Part shown: positions 62,480-64,000 of the stretch, piece after piece
How positions within the stretch are numbered: position 1 is the first letter of the stretch
Layout of the letters: every line of letters begins with the position of its first letter
NCBI RefSeq assembly: GCF_036241575.1
Contig: NZ_CP108455.1
Span: 1,012,501 to 1,076,500, forward strand
Direction of reading: 5' to 3'
DNA: 64,000 bases
Origin: Streptomyces sp. NBC_01267
Lineage (GTDB): Bacteria > Actinomycetota > Actinomycetes > Streptomycetales > Streptomycetaceae
Program-made: the position numbers and the translations under genes
Notes under the pieces: generated by a model
What the model was told of the DNA's origin: nothing
Databases searched by the model: none
What the model saw: only the letters and a program-made list of their open reading frames with translations

Positions 62480-62847
62480 CCCGCCGGTACCCCGTTTCCG
62501 AGAACTCGCGGCACGACGACGGGCGGTCCTCCGTGTCCAGGTCTGCACCGAAAGTCATGGGCGCGCGTCATCGAGCGACTTGGACTCCTTGAACGCGATC
62601 CGCACGACCTGCGTCACAGATGGCCCCCCGTTGGTCCACCGTGACCTCGACGAGCGGAGTGTCCAGCCACGAAGTGTCCCGATGGCTCGGACATCGCCCG
62701 GTCGAGGTCACGGTGGACGGGTACGGCCACCCCGCACAGGACGGTCAGGAACGCTGCCGTCAGGTCGTCGAGGCAGCCTTCGCGCCGCACATGCTCACAG
62801 CAGGCCGAACGACTTCAGAACCCGGTGCTGACTTGGTGCTGGGTTAG
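62480..62847 (+). pseudogene. Remnant of a tyrosine-recombinase (phage-type integrase) C-terminus
   Basis: Two frames together recreate the catalytic end of an integrase. One frame carries RLGLLERDPHDLRH (His 62603-62605, Arg 62612-62614). After a frameshift near 62620-62650 a second carries EVSRWLGHRPVEVTVDGYGH (Tyr at 62722-62724). No full N-terminal or core domain is present. I saw no neighbouring tRNA or attachment site. It is a decayed trace of an integrative element, overlapping the 3' end of the peptidase gene. Confidence 0.75.
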
Positions 62848-64000
62848 CAGGCCAGTAGAGGTAGCAGACACCACCCGTACCGCTTGTGACCTGGCCTTTT
62901 GCGTCGTAACGCTTCGTCCGGAGCCAGATGTTCTCCCACTCCGACCGCTTGTAGACGTGCCGTACGGCGTCGTCGTCCGGTGAAGCGGGGTCGTTGGCGA
63001 TCACATCGCCTTCGGGCGTGAACCCGATCACGGTCATCAGATGGCCGGAGGTCCCGTACCCGGCGCCGGTCAGTTCCTCCTTGAGGAAGGACTGCGAGGT
63101 GATCGCCGGGATGCCCGCCCCGATCAGCGTCTCCAGGTCGTCGAGCGAGGCCAGCCGGGTGACCACCGCGCTCATGTCCTGGTACGTCGCGGCGTAGGCG
63201 GCGTTGAAGGGCCAGTTCCCGCAGCCCTCGTACTGGTAGTCGTAGGTGTAGCGGGCCGCCTGGCAGACCTCGGGGTCGGCGTACGACGGATCGATCCAGG
63301 CGAGGTCCTGGGCACTGGGCCCGCGCCCCCAGTACTTGATGATCATCGAGGACGAGGTGGGGCTGCACCATGCCTCTCCGCCGTTGTCGTACTCGGGGTA
63401 CTGACCGGCGTGCACGTTCTGCGAGAAGCGGGGGACCGTCAGCTCGCGGGCGAGCCGGGGCACCGAGGCCGGGACGGTGAAGCGGTCCGGGATGTCGGAG
63501 GCCATCGCGCCGAGCCGCCAGACCGTGGGGGTGAGCCGGGTGCCCGGCTTGCGGTAGAGGGTCAGCCGGAGCCGGTACGAGACCACGCGCAGCCCGCTCG
63601 CGGCGTCGTCGATGGAGAACGTGTCGGTCCAGACGGAGCTCTTGCCGTCGCTCTGGCCGTCGACGGAGGTACGCCGGATGTCCCCGTCGCCGGACGCCCA
63701 GCGGCCCATCACGTACCAGGGGGTCCGCCCGCCGCCGGCGTAGTCGCCGCACAGTTCGACCTGGAGCCAGGTCCCCTCCGGGGTGTGCGCGTTCCAGGAG
63801 GCGATGACCTCGGTGGCCGGGACGCGGGAGCGGTGGACCGGCGAGGTCCAGGTCGCGTACTCCCAAGTGGCCGTCTGCTGGGTGTGCGGGTCGGTGTAGT
63901 CGGTACGGCCGGCCGGTGCGCCGATGGTGAGCCCGGGACGACGTCCCGCGACGGCCCTGGTCCCGGCGGCGTCGCCGGAGCGCCAGTCGGTGTAGGAGGT
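62795..64000 (-). CDS. Peptidase C39-like family protein, 5'-truncated by window edge
   Basis: The frame is open to the right edge, giving the C-terminal 401 residues. A beta-rich region (WEYATWTSPVHRS, ELCGDYAGGG, FSIDDAASGLRVVSYRL) precedes a papain-like C39 domain. Its candidate Cys is in GGEAWCSPTSSSM, the His in GTSGHLMTVIGF, and the Asn/Asp in DVIANDPAS. Such proteins are usually secreted in Streptomyces, but the signal peptide region is outside the window. The stop at 62795 sits inside the integrase remnant. Confidence 0.88.
   Translation of the reverse strand, partial: TSYTDWRSGDAAGTRAVAGRRPGLTIGAPAGRTDYTDPHTQQTATWEYATWTSPVHRSRVPATEVIASWNAHTPEGTWLQVELCGDYAGGGRTPWYVMGRWASGDGDIRRTSVDGQSDGKSSVWTDTFSIDDAASGLRVVSYRLRLTLYRKPGTRLTPTVWRLGAMASDIPDRFTVPASVPRLARELTVPRFSQNVHAGQYPEYDNGGEAWCSPTSSSMIIKYWGRGPSAQDLAWIDPSYADPEVCQAARYTYDYQYEGCGNWPFNAAYAATYQDMSAVVTRLASLDDLETLIGAGIPAITSQSFLKEELTGAGYGTSGHLMTVIGFTPEGDVIANDPASPDDDAVRHVYKRSEWENIWLRTKRYDAKGQVTSGTGGVCYLYWPANPAPSQHRVLKSFGLL

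Overview
The window is a high-GC actinobacterial chromosome segment and almost certainly comes from Streptomyces. GC-rich third codon positions, frequent GTG/TTG starts and 4-bp ATGA/GTGA overlaps are seen throughout. The gene order also fits the S. coelicolor chromosome core from ptsI past rbpA (SCO1421) and ppm1 (SCO1423). It carries a complete cvn conservon (cvnA-D) and the sporulation pair smeA-sffA. Family names rest on my reading of protein motifs, because no database search was possible.

Layout. 1-13 kb is mainly metabolism: the C-terminal part of PTS enzyme I, an MFS exporter divergent from a MocR regulator across a 16-bp palindrome, acetoacetyl-CoA synthetase, a GH31 glucosidase, a NUDIX hydrolase, a VanX-like dipeptidase preceded by three GTGCAC hexamers at exact 18-bp spacing, an Mpo1-like membrane protein, and a DUF35/thiolase-like pair behind a TetR-type palindrome. 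13-17.2 kb is the cvnABCD GTPase signalling operon. 18.1-25.7 kb is a three-gene cassette on the minus strand: a 1602-residue SMC-like ATPase preceded by two proteins of kleisin-like and KITE-like size and order. It has no visible JetD-type nuclease and is the best candidate for an undescribed system here.

25.8-28.1 kb encodes 5-oxoprolinase PxpABC. 28.2-30.2 kb holds HEAT- and ankyrin-repeat proteins. 30.4-32.3 kb is smeA-sffA, whose SffA has lost the Walker A lysine. 32.3-36.6 kb has a second MocR regulator divergent from a YczE-type membrane protein, a glycerophosphodiesterase and an Atg22-like MFS protein. 36.8-38.8 kb is the rbpA-fxsA-ppm1 region with an exact SigR-type promoter ahead of rbpA. 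39.3-46 kb contains an amidohydrolase, an Lrp regulator, a Cys-containing small protein behind an 18-bp palindrome, a phosphotransferase/AttH-like pair and an acyl-CoA dehydrogenase.

46-56.2 kb is a secreted glycan-degradation block: a GH18 chitinase with DasR-like sites, a TetR regulator, and convergent GH35 and GH2 beta-galactosidase-type enzymes that both end in F5/8C (CBM32-like) domains. 56.7-62.3 kb is a six-gene minus-strand operon-like run: a cytochrome b561/sulfite-oxidase-type protein, a small membrane protein, a GT2, a DUF2064 protein, a methyltransferase and a polytopic glycosyltransferase. The window ends with a frameshifted tyrosine-integrase remnant and a C39-like peptidase gene that runs off the right edge. 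I saw no tRNA, rRNA, CRISPR array or intact mobile element.
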